Below are positions 18,901-30,027 of a DNA stretch of 64,000 nucleotides, one piece after another. The DNA is from Brachyhypopomus gauderio (lineage: Eukaryota; Chordata; Actinopteri; Gymnotiformes; Hypopomidae): NCBI RefSeq assembly GCF_052324685.1, contig NC_135212.1, forward strand, positions 3,666,705 to 3,730,704, written 5' to 3'. Position numbers and translations under genes: made by a program. Under the pieces are notes generated by a model that saw only the letters and a program-made list of their open reading frames with translations, was not told where the DNA came from and did not search any database. The first letter of the stretch is position 1. Each line of letters begins with the position of its first letter.

Positions 18901-21900
18901 TTGAATCGTATCGAGCTGGACCCCTTGAAGAAACAGCTAGAGGATCGCTGGAAAAGTATCCATACCCAGCTGCAGACCCAGCCGGCCCCCGACCACGATG
19001 ACGCTGCTGGCCTGAGAAAGTGAGAGAACCCTGTCACTGTCCAACGGTGTGACGATAAAGCTCAGTTTTATAGTGACACCCTGCTGTTCAAACACTGCCT
19101 TCTTCTCTCACAGGCAGCTTGTGGAGAAGTTCCACTGCATCTCCTGTGATCGGCCTGTCAACATCGTGACTCCTGGACCGTGCGTTTGACTTTTTCATCT
19201 AACCGTTCAATCGACTGTATTGCACGAGTTCAGGGACGTTAACCATCTCCTGTTTGTTTCCCTTGTGTTCCAGGCCCATCTTGACGGTACCTTTCACACC
19301 CAGGCTGCCCTCTCGCTGGTCAAGCGGGCTCCACACAGTGTACGAGTTGGAGCATATACGTCAGCGCAACAGGAGGTAAAGAGCTACAAGATCCATCTTC
19401 CTTCTGTAGGAGGCATCACATACCACGTCTATCAAACAACAGGATCTCACCTGCTAGGTGTATTTATTTACAACTAACATTATGTATTGATACTAATTTT
19501 AGATTATTTTGGCACAGATACAAACTTGATAAATGTAGAAAGAAACAGTAGAAATTATGGAAAGAAGTGAAGGAGCGTTATATTTTTATTTTGAGGTAAG
19601 CTTGAGTTAAATCCCAGTTGGTTCTGAGTAGGGCCATCTAAAGTTTAACCTTCTACCCTGTCAATTAGGCTTAATACAGCAAACCCCTGTGTAGTAATAT
19701 CCAGTTGTTTGGTTGTCACTTAGGCCAGGCACTAACCAGGCCCACTATGAGAAGGTATGTTCAAAGAGTTTGGCACAGATGTGATATACCCAGTCGCACT
19801 AATGGTGATAAAATCTGTAATCTGAAACTCTGTAAAAGCCCCCAAGAGGTAGCTCCCAAGGGCTAGTACATGAGCCGACACCAGTGTGGATCATTTCTAA
19901 TCTAGATTTCATTTGACTTCAGTTATCAAAAAAATTGTCTACAGCTGTTATGAGCAAATTTGTCATCCGACATCTGAGTAATCACGATTTGTCCAGGTTC
20001 GGCCTTAAAAGCCTGACGTCTGCTTCATAACCTCAGTTCTGTGTTAAATTTGCTGTGCCTTGTTTCATTACATGTGCAGCCAACGCGTTACGGAGAGGGC
20101 TGACTACGGCTACCTGCCCATATCCCGCAGCTGTGGAGGCAGACACACCCTCACCTCCCCCACGCAGCGCTACAGCCGTCTGCGGTGCATCACCCGCATG
20201 ACCCAGACTGAAGATGATCACCTGGTTCAGGTCAGGAGTGGGTTGTGATGTGAAAACTCCTAGAATGTCATAGGGTTTCAGCTGAAGAAAACCTGAAATT
20301 CTATCTCACTGCCAGTTTGAAAGTATGAAAATGAGTTATGGGCTACAGATGACTAAAATCCAACTGTTCTTGTCCTGTCCATTAAGCCAGAGGAGGTGGA
20401 CATCCTCGGTCTGGACGGACACATCTATAAGGGCCGTCTGAACAGCAGGGCTGTGGAGACCGTGGAGTCTAGACTTCTCACCCAAGGAAGGCAAGGCCAC
20501 CTTATTGCTCTCCAAACTCTGAGCATTGAGCACTCACTCAACTGCACTGGACAAAAGACTGTCTGTGGTGTGTGTGTGGGGGAAAAACTGTCTGGCATTA
20601 TCTGGAATGAGCCGGACTGATCTGGAATGCCGTGGGTTGCAGCGGCCGCTGTTCCAGTGATGGAGCCCACTGCCAATATGGAGTTGCTGTGGTCAGCTGT
20701 GTGAATTTGATCCCTTGCTGCTCCACAAAAGCATCTTGAGATGATTCCATGGTATCATTCTGGCTTGACCTTGGTCCCCTATTGGCAGAAAATGGAGAAC
20801 TGCGCTTATTCATCCTGACCTGAAAAAACCCTCATTGGATCCTGAAAACCTGGAAAATTATAGACCCGGGGTACTCAAATAGAAATGATGACAGGTCACA
20901 TTTTATTTTTTCAATCACTGAAGGGGCCAGTTCCGGGGGGAGGAGTGGCGAACGTGATTTGTTGACCGGGGGGGTGGCGAACGTAATTTGTTGACCATAG
21001 AGGCAATCGCCAGCATCGTCTTGAGATCGCGGTGCGCGATTTCAAAATAAGAGCGGATAGCGCTATTGGAAAAAAATAAAATAAAAAATCCTAAAAAAAA
21101 ATATAAAAAAAAACACTTTTCAAAACAGCTCGCAGACCAGAAATAGATGGCCGCTACTTGAGTATGGGGGTTATAGACCAATCTCCAACTTATAATTTCT
21201 TTCCAAGGTTCTGGAAAAAAGTTGTTGCAGCCCAGCTTCATCACCACCTTCATCGACATAACCTCTATGAGAACTTTCAATCTGGTTTCCGCTCTGCACA
21301 GAGACTACCCTGGTCAGAGTTACTAATGACCTGTTGATGGCTGCTGACCAGGGCTCCCCTTCACTTCTCATACTCTTGGACTTCTCCGCTCCCTTTGATC
21401 CTGTGGATCTTGACATCCTTCTACATCGACTCCAGACTACAGCTGGAATTTCTGGGACTGTCTCCCAATCAATCAATCAATCAATCAAATTTTTTTTATA
21501 TAGCGCTTTTTACAACAGTTGTTGTCACAAAGCAGCTTTACAAGGGCCGAGTCCTAGCCCCCAGGGAGCAAGCCAAGGGCGACAGTGGTTCAGTCATATC
21601 TCGCCAGCAGAGCTGAGTACGTGGTCCTAGGGGAGGCGAGATCATCGGACTTGTAGGGTCCCTCAGGGGTCAGTGATTGGACCAGCACTACATGCTCTCC
21701 TTGGGCCATATCATCAGAAGACATGGAATATCATTTCATTCTTATGCAGATGATACACAACTTTATTTAAAGACAGATCCTAATTCCCCCACAGCCACCC
21801 CACCAGCACTCACCGCATGCCTGGAGGAGATAGACATGGATGTCAGAGAACTTCCTTCAGTTGAACAGCAGCAAAACTGAGGCCATTCTTATCGGTACCC

Positions 21901-23056
21901 CACATCAGATCAAGATATCCCTCATCAGTAGTATAGTTTTTCTGTGGTCACTGCATTCCTTTCTTCTCCTCCTCCGTTACAAATCTTGGTGTAAATTTGA
22001 CCCACATTTATCATTTGAAAATCATGTTCGATATCTTTGCAAAGTTTCCTTTCTACACCTCAAAATCCTCATCCCACATAGTACATCAAGACTACTCCGC
22101 TCAACAAACACACAGTCTTCAGCAGCCCCCGACCAAACTCCGCACCATGGGAGACCGGGCTTTTCAAGTTGCTGCCCCATGTCTGTGGAACGCCCTTCCT
22201 GACAATCTGCACAGAGTGTGGAGTCTTTTTTAAAGTAAATTAAAAACATTCTTATTATTTTAAAAGTCTATCAGGGCTTTAAATGCATTTTTGCTGACAG
22301 TGTTTAAATTCTGTTTTATAATTATTTCATTATTTATGTCCAAAATTGTATACTGTAGCACTTTGAGATTTCGCTGAAATATGAAGTGAGTTATAAATAA
22401 AATTTACTATTATTTTTTTTTTAAGAAGTCGAGACATTTGGAGTTTGAAATGTACAAAAAATATTTAAAGCAAATGACCTGATGTCAGTATGGACACTGC
22501 TATGCACACACTTGGCCACCAGAAATCACCCTCTCTGGAAACCTAACATTAGCAGGGAGATTAATCAGCCTCATCTGAACCTCATCACATACACACAGTA
22601 GTTAAACTTCTGGATACCTTCCAGTCCTTGCTAAATACTGCCTACTGCCGACCTTCTCTGTTAGCATGTTAAATTCCAGCCTATTAATTTGCATCATATC
22701 TCATGTTTACCATAACCACAATCAAAATACATTGTATCTGACAGTAGCCCTCGTGTATGACCAGTAAATTTCAACAGGGTCTGTGTAAGTGGATATTGGA
22801 ATAAAGAAGTGATTTATGTATTTATGAATTTTTGCATTTAAGGTCATATACATTGCCTAATATAGATTTTGCCTCTATCTTGGTTCTGTTGTATTTGTGC
22901 AACTGCAGGCAAAGGTCAGCTGAGCTGCTGTCAGACACAGAAAAGCACCAGAAATGGGACCAGCCACAAGTCTCTTCTGCGCCCTCAGAGTGCCAAGACA
23001 CAATGCAGCCATTAGAAGAAGTCCCAGACAGCCACAATACAACAATAAAGCTCTAA
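12521..23056 (+). CDS. QRICH2/C16orf96-like coiled-coil protein with DUF4795 domain, 18 exons
   Basis: Large coiled-coil protein; the mammalian relative QRICH2 is a sperm-flagellum protein, so an axonemal or testis role is inferred. Exons: 12521-12916, 13085-13189, 13392-13472, 13652-13765, 14164-14461, 14691-14776, 14859-15019, 15180-15285, 15392-15700, 15947-16084, 17457-17531, 17620-17784, 18901-19019, 19114-19179, 19274-19375, 20080-20230, 20387-20490, 22909-23056. Phases match at every join; total 2724 nt, 907 aa. The N terminus (LVNLSIGTPEAGAVNFNALH) is family-like. Residues about 553-770 form the DUF4795 region with KADKRALESKV, EQDWHKV, LEDRWKSI and a CISC pair at 726-729. The start is ATG 12521. 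The last intron uses a GC donor (AAG|GCAAGG) and holds a LINE; without it the frame would read on to a stop near 20620. The stop codon TAA overlaps AATAAA. QRICH2 versus C16orf96 orthology is unresolved. Confidence 0.88.
13616..13647 (+). repeat. Poly-C run of 32 forming an intron acceptor tract
   Basis: An uninterrupted run of 32 cytosines is followed directly by GTAG and then exon 4 of the QRICH2-like gene at 13652. It replaces the usual mixed pyrimidine tract. Confidence 0.9.
14787..14826 (+). repeat. CA microsatellite
   Basis: About 20 CA units just inside intron 6 of the QRICH2-like gene, 10 bases after the donor of exon 6. Confidence 0.95.
15874..15941 (+). repeat. TC microsatellite serving as pyrimidine tract
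   Basis: Roughly 34 CT units run directly into the acceptor CTCCAG before exon 10 (15947). Three CCAG candidates occur within 25 bases; only the first keeps the reading phase. Confidence 0.9.
16088..16720 (+). repeat. GT-rich minisatellite in intron 10
   Basis: Tandem, imperfect copies of a unit like GGGGCTGTGTCAGTGG plus AGCTGTGTTA (about 26 bp, with shorter variants), beginning within a few bases of the exon 10 donor. The array is stop-poor on the plus strand, which creates long false reading frames. Later copies carry GGGGCCTTGGGTCAGTGA variants. Confidence 0.92.
20866..21170. mobile_element. 305-bp hAT MITE nested in the LINE
   Basis: Imperfect inverted ends (CCGGGGTACTCAAATA and TACTTGAGTATGGGGG) with a perfect 8-bp target duplication TTATAGAC at 20858-20865 and 21171-21178. 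The 8-bp duplication is the hAT signature. Removing element plus one duplicate reconnects the LINE RT reading frame, confirming the boundaries. Its interior carries two copies of the G-rich unit GGCGAACGTAATTTGTTGAC. Confidence 0.88.
21470..21590 (-). mobile_element. Short non-LTR tail copy inserted in the LINE
   Basis: Begins with CAATCAATCAATCAATCAAA, then the complement of the CTTTGTGACAACAACTGTTG tail seen on the plus strand near 25280. It splits the L2 RT frame between SGTV and WFS. This is a 3' fragment of another teleost retroposon with a 4-bp tail repeat. Confidence 0.7.
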
Positions 23057-23060
23057 TAAA
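23055..23060 (+). terminator. Polyadenylation signal of the QRICH2-like gene
   Basis: AATAAA overlaps the TAA stop codon (23054-23056); a second AATAAA lies 11 bases upstream inside the last codons (23044-23049). This implies a very short 3' UTR. Confidence 0.7.
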
Positions 23061-23595
23061 CATTTATAGCATTTGGAGTGGCAATTATATTTGTATATAT
23101 ATATTTATATATATATATATTTTTTTGTTGTTTTAGTGGTTAATTACAACACAGTTTAAAATGAGAAAACTTGAATATTGTACTTAAAGGAGCTGCCTGG
23201 TATTCCTTTGTTAAAATGGGATGACGTCAGTTGCACAGAGGACCATGCAGACTTGCTGAGTAAGTTTAAGTAGATAAACTGCACACGAGTACTAAACACA
23301 CATCTACTAAGCACACTACTACTAAGCCTTTATAAGATGGTACTCCAGGTTCACGAATGCCTTGAAAGGCAAGGAGCTGATTTTCAGTTCTGAACATTTT
23401 AGCCTAATTTGCTAAAAATAGCAACTAAATCGCCAAGTTGCCAATACTGCTGCATATTTATCGCCATTCACAAAAGGGAGAGAGAAAAATTTTCACAGGG
23501 GATCTACCCCATCTTCCTGTTGTATGCCATGTGTCCAGTTACAGTTTTTGACCTGGTTGGTTCTGTTTCTTGTTTTAGTTTCATGGACTTTATAA

Positions 23596-23850
23596 AGCAG
23601 GGCTATTCAACTGGTGGCCCGCGGGCCAGAACTAGCCCTTTAATGAATTTGTACCGGCCCGCGGCCCATCTCCCCATAAATAATAATAATAAATATTTGA
23701 TAAACCGGCATAAAAATAAATAACTTTTTATTTGCAACATTTTATGACACTGTGTGGCGCTTTACGGCACGTTGTGTCTCTATGCGGCACGAGTGTTATG
23801 TTCGCAACCACCCCCCCCCCATCCCGTCAACAATTTACGTTCGCCATTAG
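23596..23850. mobile_element. hAT-like element fragment with G-rich unit
   Basis: Starts CAGGGCTATTCAACTGGTGG followed by GCCCGCGGGCC palindromic text typical of fish hAT termini. The other terminus is not recognisable. Near 23803-23847 it contains, on the minus strand, the unit GGCGAACGTAAATTGTTGAC next to a run of ten C. Confidence 0.6.
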
Positions 23851-25149
23851 GGTTTTCTTGATTCTTCTTTTATACATTAAATAGTTGGTAGAATGGTTAG
23901 AAAGCAGGCACACAAATCCAGAATCTCCACTTTACAGATTAGTGAGATTACATTCTGTCCATTGCTGTGGAGCACAGTTACTGTTAATTCCAACCAAGAT
24001 CAGATGCTAGATGCAGAATTCTATAGTGTTCAGAGACTATGAATAGTTTCCTGGTAGATAATTGCGAGACGCTCTCCATTAATCATACCTTTGTGGGGAT
24101 AGGTAAATGCAAAGTACTTCAACAAGAATGTGAAAAATTTTATATTGGGCCAGACAGCTGTAGCCCAACTGAGCATTGAGCAGACAGAAAATGAGACAGT
24201 TTAGAACTAGAAGGGAAGTGAATATACAGAACACACTGCAGTTGGAAACACCAACACATATAAAAATGTGCAACTGAACTCATTCAGGTGGAGAGGCCAA
24301 AATAATCAAAGCAGCACCAGGATAGTAAAGTCTAACTGGAGACAGGGTGTGTTACGTCCCCCTCTCTACGGGTGCACAGGGTTGTCACTGGATGTAGGGT
24401 GGAATAAGATAAATTCGTATTATCCCAAGAGATAAATTTATAAGCAGTCTGGGAATTTTTCAATTTAGGTAAAATTTTAACAAAACCCTGCATGAAGCCC
24501 TTTTCTTTCACCTGGCTAAAACTAAATAACACATGTATGTCATGTTTTTGATATTCAATTATAATTATGGTAAAAAGTTGTAAATAAATAACTGATAAGT
24601 TTTAATTATGATCACAATTCTGATATTGAAAGTCAAATTTATGAGTTTATCTCTTTATTTGTCAACTCTCCCCGTTACAGCTGTAGTTTTCATAAATTCT
24701 TTAAGTGCAATACCTCTTATATATGTTCAAGTATAATATGAGATGGCATCAGTGTGGAGGAGCATCTTTGAGCACTACATGGCTAAATGTGGGTGAAATT
24801 AATTATGAAATTATGATAGAGAAAATAATGAGTTTGAATCTGAAATTTATGACAAAATTTGTCAGATTTTTTTTTACCTTCAAGTAGCAGAAAAGAGCTT
24901 ACACAATTCAGTTCCCCACAAATACATAGATAAATTGACATGACACAAAATATACAATTTTCAAAATCATTTATTGTAGCCACTTCTCATTGGCTACAGA
25001 ATTTCATCAACTTTAATAAAAAATGGTTTTGGTCTATGTCTGAAAGATGACTCCAAAAGAAATAATCTTAACAATTTTGGGGCTCTGGGATCTTTCTAGG
25101 TAAGCTGCACGTGGTCACTGGTCACTCAATTTGTTGAAGGTGTAGTGAA

Positions 25150-25327
25150 TAGACTCATGGGCCAATGTCTCAGAATGCTCCAAGGTTCCTCTCAAGGTTT
25201 CTTCCTAATGCTCTTAGGGAGTTTTTCCTTGCCACTGTCATCGTTGGCTTGCACACTGGGGGCTTGGACTTGTAAAGCTGCTTTGTGACAACAACTGTTG
25301 TAAAAAGTGCTATATAAATAAGCTTTG
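25150..25327 (+). repeat. Teleost non-LTR retroposon 3' tail
   Basis: Contains CAAGGTTTCTTCCTAATGC, AGGGAGTTTTTCCTTGCCAC and CTGCTTTGTGACAACAACTG, then GCTATATAAATAAGC and TTGATTGATT. This phrase order recurs across teleost genomes. It is the inverted relative of the copy at 21470-21590. Confidence 0.75.
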
Positions 25328-25587
25328 ATTGATTTAACAAACCATTAGAACACCTCTGGTATAGATCTTTGTGTGAGATGCGTAACAGGGAAAGAAAGGG
25401 AAAATCTGTGGATGAGTCTTTTTTCTTGTGAAAACAGTTTGTAACTTCCATTGATGAGAAATCTTGCTAACTTCACATAAATGCACATGAAGTCTCTGTT
25501 AAAGTCCATTTCACAAATTGAAGTTCAATACCCACAATGGGGAGCAGAATGGTTCATGGACTGAATCAATCAAGAATAACCTAATAT

Positions 25588-25740
25588 CAGTGTTGCGAAT
25601 AACGCAGTTAAAAATAACGGTGTTAGGTAACGGCGTCATTTTGTCAGTAACGGGATAATATAATTAATTACTTTTCCTGTCGTTACAACGCTGTTGACGT
25701 TACTGGTCATTAAAAGCGGTGCGTTACTATATATTGATAT
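25588..25740. repeat. hAT-like terminal fragment (AACGG-rich)
   Basis: Begins CAGTGTTGCGAATAACG and continues with repeated AACGG/GTTAC phrases, resembling the ends of a common fish hAT family. No opposite terminus was found. Confidence 0.55.
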
Positions 25741-26667
25741 ACTAACAGTAATGCGAGCGGACCGCTGCCCAGGCTAGTGAGGAGTAACAGATCTCGATAG
25801 GTCACAGTTCTCTGTGTGACACCTATATAACTTAACAGATTAACTTAAGCGATTGGCTAAGGCAGCATTATGGTAGCCAATCAGAGCCAGTGTTGTTACA
25901 CGCCTGCCAAAGCACACCAGTAACACATGACACAAACAGAGAAGAGGCAGAAATGGCGAGTCAGGAGCAAGCCAAAGAAAAATTTGCATTTTCAAGGTGG
26001 CGATATAAACATTATTTAAGAAAATACTTGAAGTTCCTGAATGTCTACCAGACTGGGTATTTGATTTATTTAATTAAGAATAGAGGTTTTATTGTTAAGT
26101 TTACTTCTGTTGTGAACAAACCAGTTGTCTCAGGTTGGGAGAATTTTATTATTTATTTTATTCTCTTAGTTTTAATCAGCTGCTCTGAGGGCTCTTGAGG
26201 GTACAAGCCTCATGATCCTACTGCTGTGGTGTACTACAGACTGCAAGATCTGAATATACTTCAGAATAATCTATACGAAATGTGTAATATCAAACACTGG
26301 AATATGAACAGGCATGTTATGAAGAATGGAAAGACCAGACAATAAAAACTTACTAATATATCACCGGTTTACTGATAGAAGGTAAAGTGTCCCAAATACA
26401 AAACAACAAAATTGGTGTAATCTCTTCAGGAGTGGCATTGCCAACATAAACAAAATGCACATGAAACAAAAGTCAACACCAACACTAACAAAAGAAATGG
26501 CCAATAACTATAACTACACTCACAAAACAGAGGTAAACCCACACCCAAACCCACTCCCTACTACCAAAATGTAATACCACCACTATATTCAGATATATAC
26601 AATATATTACAAGAGAAATCACAAATCATAAACCACGAGGAAAGCCAAAGTCACATCAGAAGCAGTG

Positions 26668-27345
26668 ATGTCAAACTCGAAACGCGGAATCGAACTGAAT
26701 CGATTCATTTGTATCACGGTGTTCTGAAACACTGTTTCGAAGTCCGTGTCAAAAGGGGAAAGTCACGTGACTGTTCCAAACACGGGGTTCGTTACGTCAC
26801 GCAGTTTCGATACGCTTCGAATCTTTTCGCACGTTTTAGTCCGCACTTAAGTTCAAGCAGCTGGTCTGAGATCAAAATGTTTACTGATTACTTGTAATCA
26901 GTTCTGATTACAACTGATTACTTGTAATGCTTAATACATAAAGTATTACACAAACATTTCCCTACATTGCAATGTAAAATGAATAATATCAGCTATATCA
27001 ATCCACTGACTAACAGTGTATCATAATGAAAAATACATCTTAATAATGGTATCAATAAAACAACCCTGTTCTCTGCAAAATAATATGTTTTCATGGCTAT
27101 TTTTTTAGGGACACAATATGCTATGGGGGAATATTTCATGTCATTTTTCATAAAAAAGCACGTTACTTCTTCGATCTCTCCAAAACCCCACTTTTGCCAT
27201 CACTAACTAAAAATGTATTAATAAAAGACGCTGCTTTCTCTGTCCACCAGATGGCGGTAATGTCCACTGGTTCATGAGGCTTCATGAAGTGAACATTTTT
27301 TTCGGCTTCAGTGCTTCAGAAAGCTTTGAATTCCCATCACTAGAC
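26668..27345. repeat. Interspersed repeat, copy A
   Basis: Starts AGTGATGTCAAACTCG and ends CCCATCACT, so the ends are inversely related (AGTGATG / CATCACT), suggesting a non-autonomous DNA element. About 500 bp of it (CACGGTGTTC... to CCCCACTTTTGCC) recur in the same orientation at 53.1-53.7 kb. No coding potential. Confidence 0.75.
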
Positions 27346-27527
27346 CTATAACGATTAAACATATAATATCTACGCATCTTCCTCTTGTTAGAGCGCGTTT
27401 ATTCGTCACTTCAAACGAGCTCATAACAAACTGCGCGGATTAACTGTTTAGTTCCCAAAGATAAATGAACGGTAATTGTTAATGAAGGCCAGGCGAGATG
27501 GACACCTGCTCACGACTTGTACTCGGC

Positions 27528-27535
27528 TATTTAAA
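27528..27535 (+). promoter_or_regulatory. TATA-like box of the small secreted-peptide gene
   Basis: TATTTAAA, 63 bases before the start codon, predicts a start site near 27558 and a short 5' UTR. A nine-codon upstream reading frame starting at ATG 27555 may lie at the edge of the transcript. Confidence 0.5.
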
Positions 27536-27597
27536 GTCCGATCCAAGCAGCAAAGATGTGTTTCAATACGACTTTGATATTTTAGTGTGTAGCCGTA

Positions 27598-28073
27598 ATG
27601 GGTCTTCAGCGAGTCTTCATTTTTATGACTCTGATCGCTGTCGTTAGTCTCGGTAAGTTTATCTGTGTGGCTGTTGTATTTGTATTGTGTTTCAGTTATG
27701 GGGATTCTGAGTTTGTCGTCCTCTCGTGTTGCAGCATTCGGTTCAACGGGAGAGCGAGAACAACGACGTGAAACTGGCCTGCTGCTATCGCGAGTGATCA
27801 GAGACTACAAAGGTTTGAGTGTTGTCTGTATTGTCTCCCAACAGTTACTGGGACACAACTATCAGGTCTTGGATGCACTGTAATCATGGCTGCTAGTTTA
27901 ATTTGGTTAATGTGGTGTTTTTTTTCTGTGGCTTGACCTAAACTTACAGTTGTCTGCATTATGGGTGCAATCTCTGTTTTATAGACGCTCGTGGTGAACC
28001 AGGCCAGCTCAAGAAACTACTGCTTGTGGAAGGGTCAGGGATTGATTTGGACCTTGAGCAAGTGAAAGAATGA
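27598..28073 (+). CDS. Predicted small secreted peptide, 73 aa, family not recognised
   Basis: Coding exons 27598-27652, 27735-27812 and 27985-28073 join in phase (55+78+89 nt) to 73 codons plus stop. All boundaries are clean (G|GTAAGT, TTGCAG|C, G|GTTTGA, ATAG|A). A fourth, non-coding exon starts near 28183 after the donor at 28081 and ends beyond AATAAA at 28361. Residues 1-18 (MGLQRVFIFMTLIAVVSL) look like a signal peptide. The mature part is highly charged with two leucine-rich amphipathic stretches (GLLLSRVIRDYK, QLKKLLLVEG) and no cysteine. The stop lies only 8 nt before the last junction, so decay would not be triggered. The layout (TATA, short exons, signal peptide) fits a hormone-, apolipoprotein- or cytokine-like gene, but I recognise no family. 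It could also be a young or decaying gene. Confidence 0.6.
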
Positions 28074-28360
28074 CCTGGAAGGTAAAGTCTTGCTACTGTT
28101 GTGCTTTCCCCATTCTTGGTTCCTAGCCTTCACCTTGTTTAGCTGACTTCCTTTTCACCGACTTCCCCCATGTTCTTCCCAGGCATTAATAAAGCAGATG
28201 TAGTGGGACCATCTCTATGGGGTTGGGACCTCTGGCATTCTTTGCTGTGCCCTGAACGTCCTGCAGCACTCCAGACCTCAACCTTCTGTGTACTTGGATA
28301 CAGACATGTGCATGATCAAAGGCTCCAGCAACTTCAAATCTGCTCTGCCTGTGGTTTGTG

Positions 28361-28366
28361 AATAAA
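28361..28366 (+). terminator. Polyadenylation signal of the small secreted-peptide gene
   Basis: AATAAA about 180 bases into the putative fourth exon, consistent with the end of a transcript of roughly 450-500 nt. Confidence 0.55.
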
Positions 28367-28389
28367 TGTTTTTGAGAACTTGCTGCTCA

Positions 28390-30020
28390 ACCTGCCTTCT
28401 TTCAAATACAAAACTAGTCCACTAATGGTTCTGTAAGATGGTAGGTATTTCCTTATTCTGCTCTGGAGTAATGTGGTACTTGTTTAATCTGAAGTCTTGT
28501 CTAGGTGGTCATAGCCATCAGGGTTCACATGGCAGTGTACATTTATTGAGCCCTCCGTGTTCATAACTGGCACCAGGAAAATGGAATCACGACACATGGG
28601 TGATGGGAAGAGTTCTGAAGTTCAGTAAGGAAGACTGCTAGTTGTATACAGAAGAAATGGGCTGCATCTTAAGCATGACTAAACTGTCCAGCTTCTATGG
28701 AGTATATCCATCCTCCTCCTTGCATGGGTGCCTCTGCATTAATGGGTTGGTAAACTAGCATGGCGTATGTAGCCCTTTATCAAGCCCTTTTATCCGTTAT
28801 ATTTCTCATGTTGTTGTGAAACCCCAAGGCTCATAAACCAGGTTTGTTAAACCATGTTTATGCTTTTCATGCATTTTTGAAGTGTCGTTTTAAGACTGGG
28901 TCTGTGTACCTTCAGTAAGTAAATGAATATGATGCACAGAACCATGTTTAAAAGTGGTGAAGTGCCTGTTTGCAAAATGGTCCTGTGGAAAGATTTTTCC
29001 ATTACATTGGTTTCTTGTTGACCTAGTAGTCATATTTGCCCATTAGGCTAGTGTGAAATATATATATATATATAATTAAAGGCGGGCATAGATTAATTAT
29101 TTTAATCTCACTGAAATCTTGAAATTAATCTATATTAAAATGGCTCATATGCTTGCTACCCAAGTAATGACTAAAAGTCAGTTTTTGAGAGGGTTTAATA
29201 CAGAGGGTGCATTAGACCAGGGGCTCATCTCCTGTTTCCAATATGCATCAATGACTGCTTGAGAAAGCTGTTCTACTTTGATACTTGAAGGAAAAAAAAA
29301 CATGCTCAATAAAATGTAGGCTACTCGTGTTCAACGGTTTATTCAGTTAAACATGAATTTGTAAGCCTACATACTGTACATTAAAAGGGGTTGATAACAT
29401 GTTTATTCAGCTAAACATGATATTTGAAATGTAAGCCAACATTTAGTACATTTAACCTCACGGACGTAATTTGGGGGGGACTTCTTCAAAAGCCGGTTTT
29501 GGTCCTCTGCAGTTTTAACGGTTAAAAATAAATATTTAAATAGCGACGAATATAGCGCTAGGACCATGCAGAAAACGACCGCTCCGAGCTCCGCTCCGGT
29601 AACATTTTACGTTCCTAAAATGAATTTTCCATGAAGCAAACCTGGCGACTTCGTGCCTGCATCCATGTAAACACACATACAATTTGTAATTCACAGGTTT
29701 GAAAACTCGTTCTCGCCCCTACTGTGCAATTTGGTTAGGAATACAGCCGAGCTAAACTATCAAGTTGAAAGTCATCATAGAAAGTCATATCTCAAATCTG
29801 TTTCCTTCATGTCCCAAGTATCACAAAATGGCTTAATCTGATCCTGAATATTGTATACATTATACACTTGTTACTTTCAAGTACTTGCTTCAGGAATCCA
29901 GTTGATGGCACACTAGCATAATGGGCTATTTGAATTTGCTAGATATTTTTGTGAAGACAAATTTAATGCAGACAGGGTTGGGCATGTAAATGTAAACTAT
30001 AGGCCTAGCATTTTTAGTGT
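28390..30020. other. Intergenic region, repeats only
   Basis: AT-rich, no gene seen. It includes a short TA run near 29060 and a GC-richer repeat block at 29455-29620, listed separately. Text near 29085-29150 (GATTAATTATTTTAATCTCA) looks like a fish interspersed repeat, but I cannot name it. Confidence 0.45.
29455..29625 (+). repeat. Interspersed repeat related to 49.76-50.11 kb (inverted)
   Basis: Begins CACGGACGTAATTTGGGGGG, then AAAAGCCGGTTTTGGTCC, TATTTAAATAGCGACGAATA, GCGCTAGGACCATGCA and CGCTCCGAGCTCCGCTC. The same phrases occur in inverse order on the other strand at 49.76-50.11 kb. Non-coding; type unknown. Confidence 0.7.
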
Positions 30021-30027
30021 ATGGTTA

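Larger units (their letters stand above)
20800..22410 (+). mobile_element. L2-clade LINE fragment, reverse transcriptase remnant
   Basis: Broken frames give typical LINE RT phrases: NYRPISNL near 20855 and 21171, LILLDFSAPFDPVD at about 21367, and SYADDTQLYL (the A/F-x-DD box) at about 21740. A terminal reading phrase for the MGDRAFQVAAPCLWN region lies near 22147. The 3' end has the L2 hallmark GCACTTTGAGATTT followed by an AAATAAAATTTACTATTATT tail. It lies in the last intron of the QRICH2-like gene, same strand, 5'-truncated and heavily mutated, and was itself interrupted twice. Confidence 0.85.
23061..27520. other. Intergenic region, repeats only
   Basis: No exon with protein-like composition was found. 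Visible content: a hAT fragment near 23.6 kb, a retroposon tail near 25.2 kb, a hAT terminus near 25.6 kb, and a 680-bp repeat at 26.7-27.3 kb. A simple TA stretch lies at about 23090-23125. Confidence 0.5.

Noticed and set aside
27598-28361. Assignment of the small secreted gene to CART or hepcidin
   Set aside because: Exon layout is similar, but the predicted peptide has no cysteines and the expected cysteine-rich last exon is absent in all frames.
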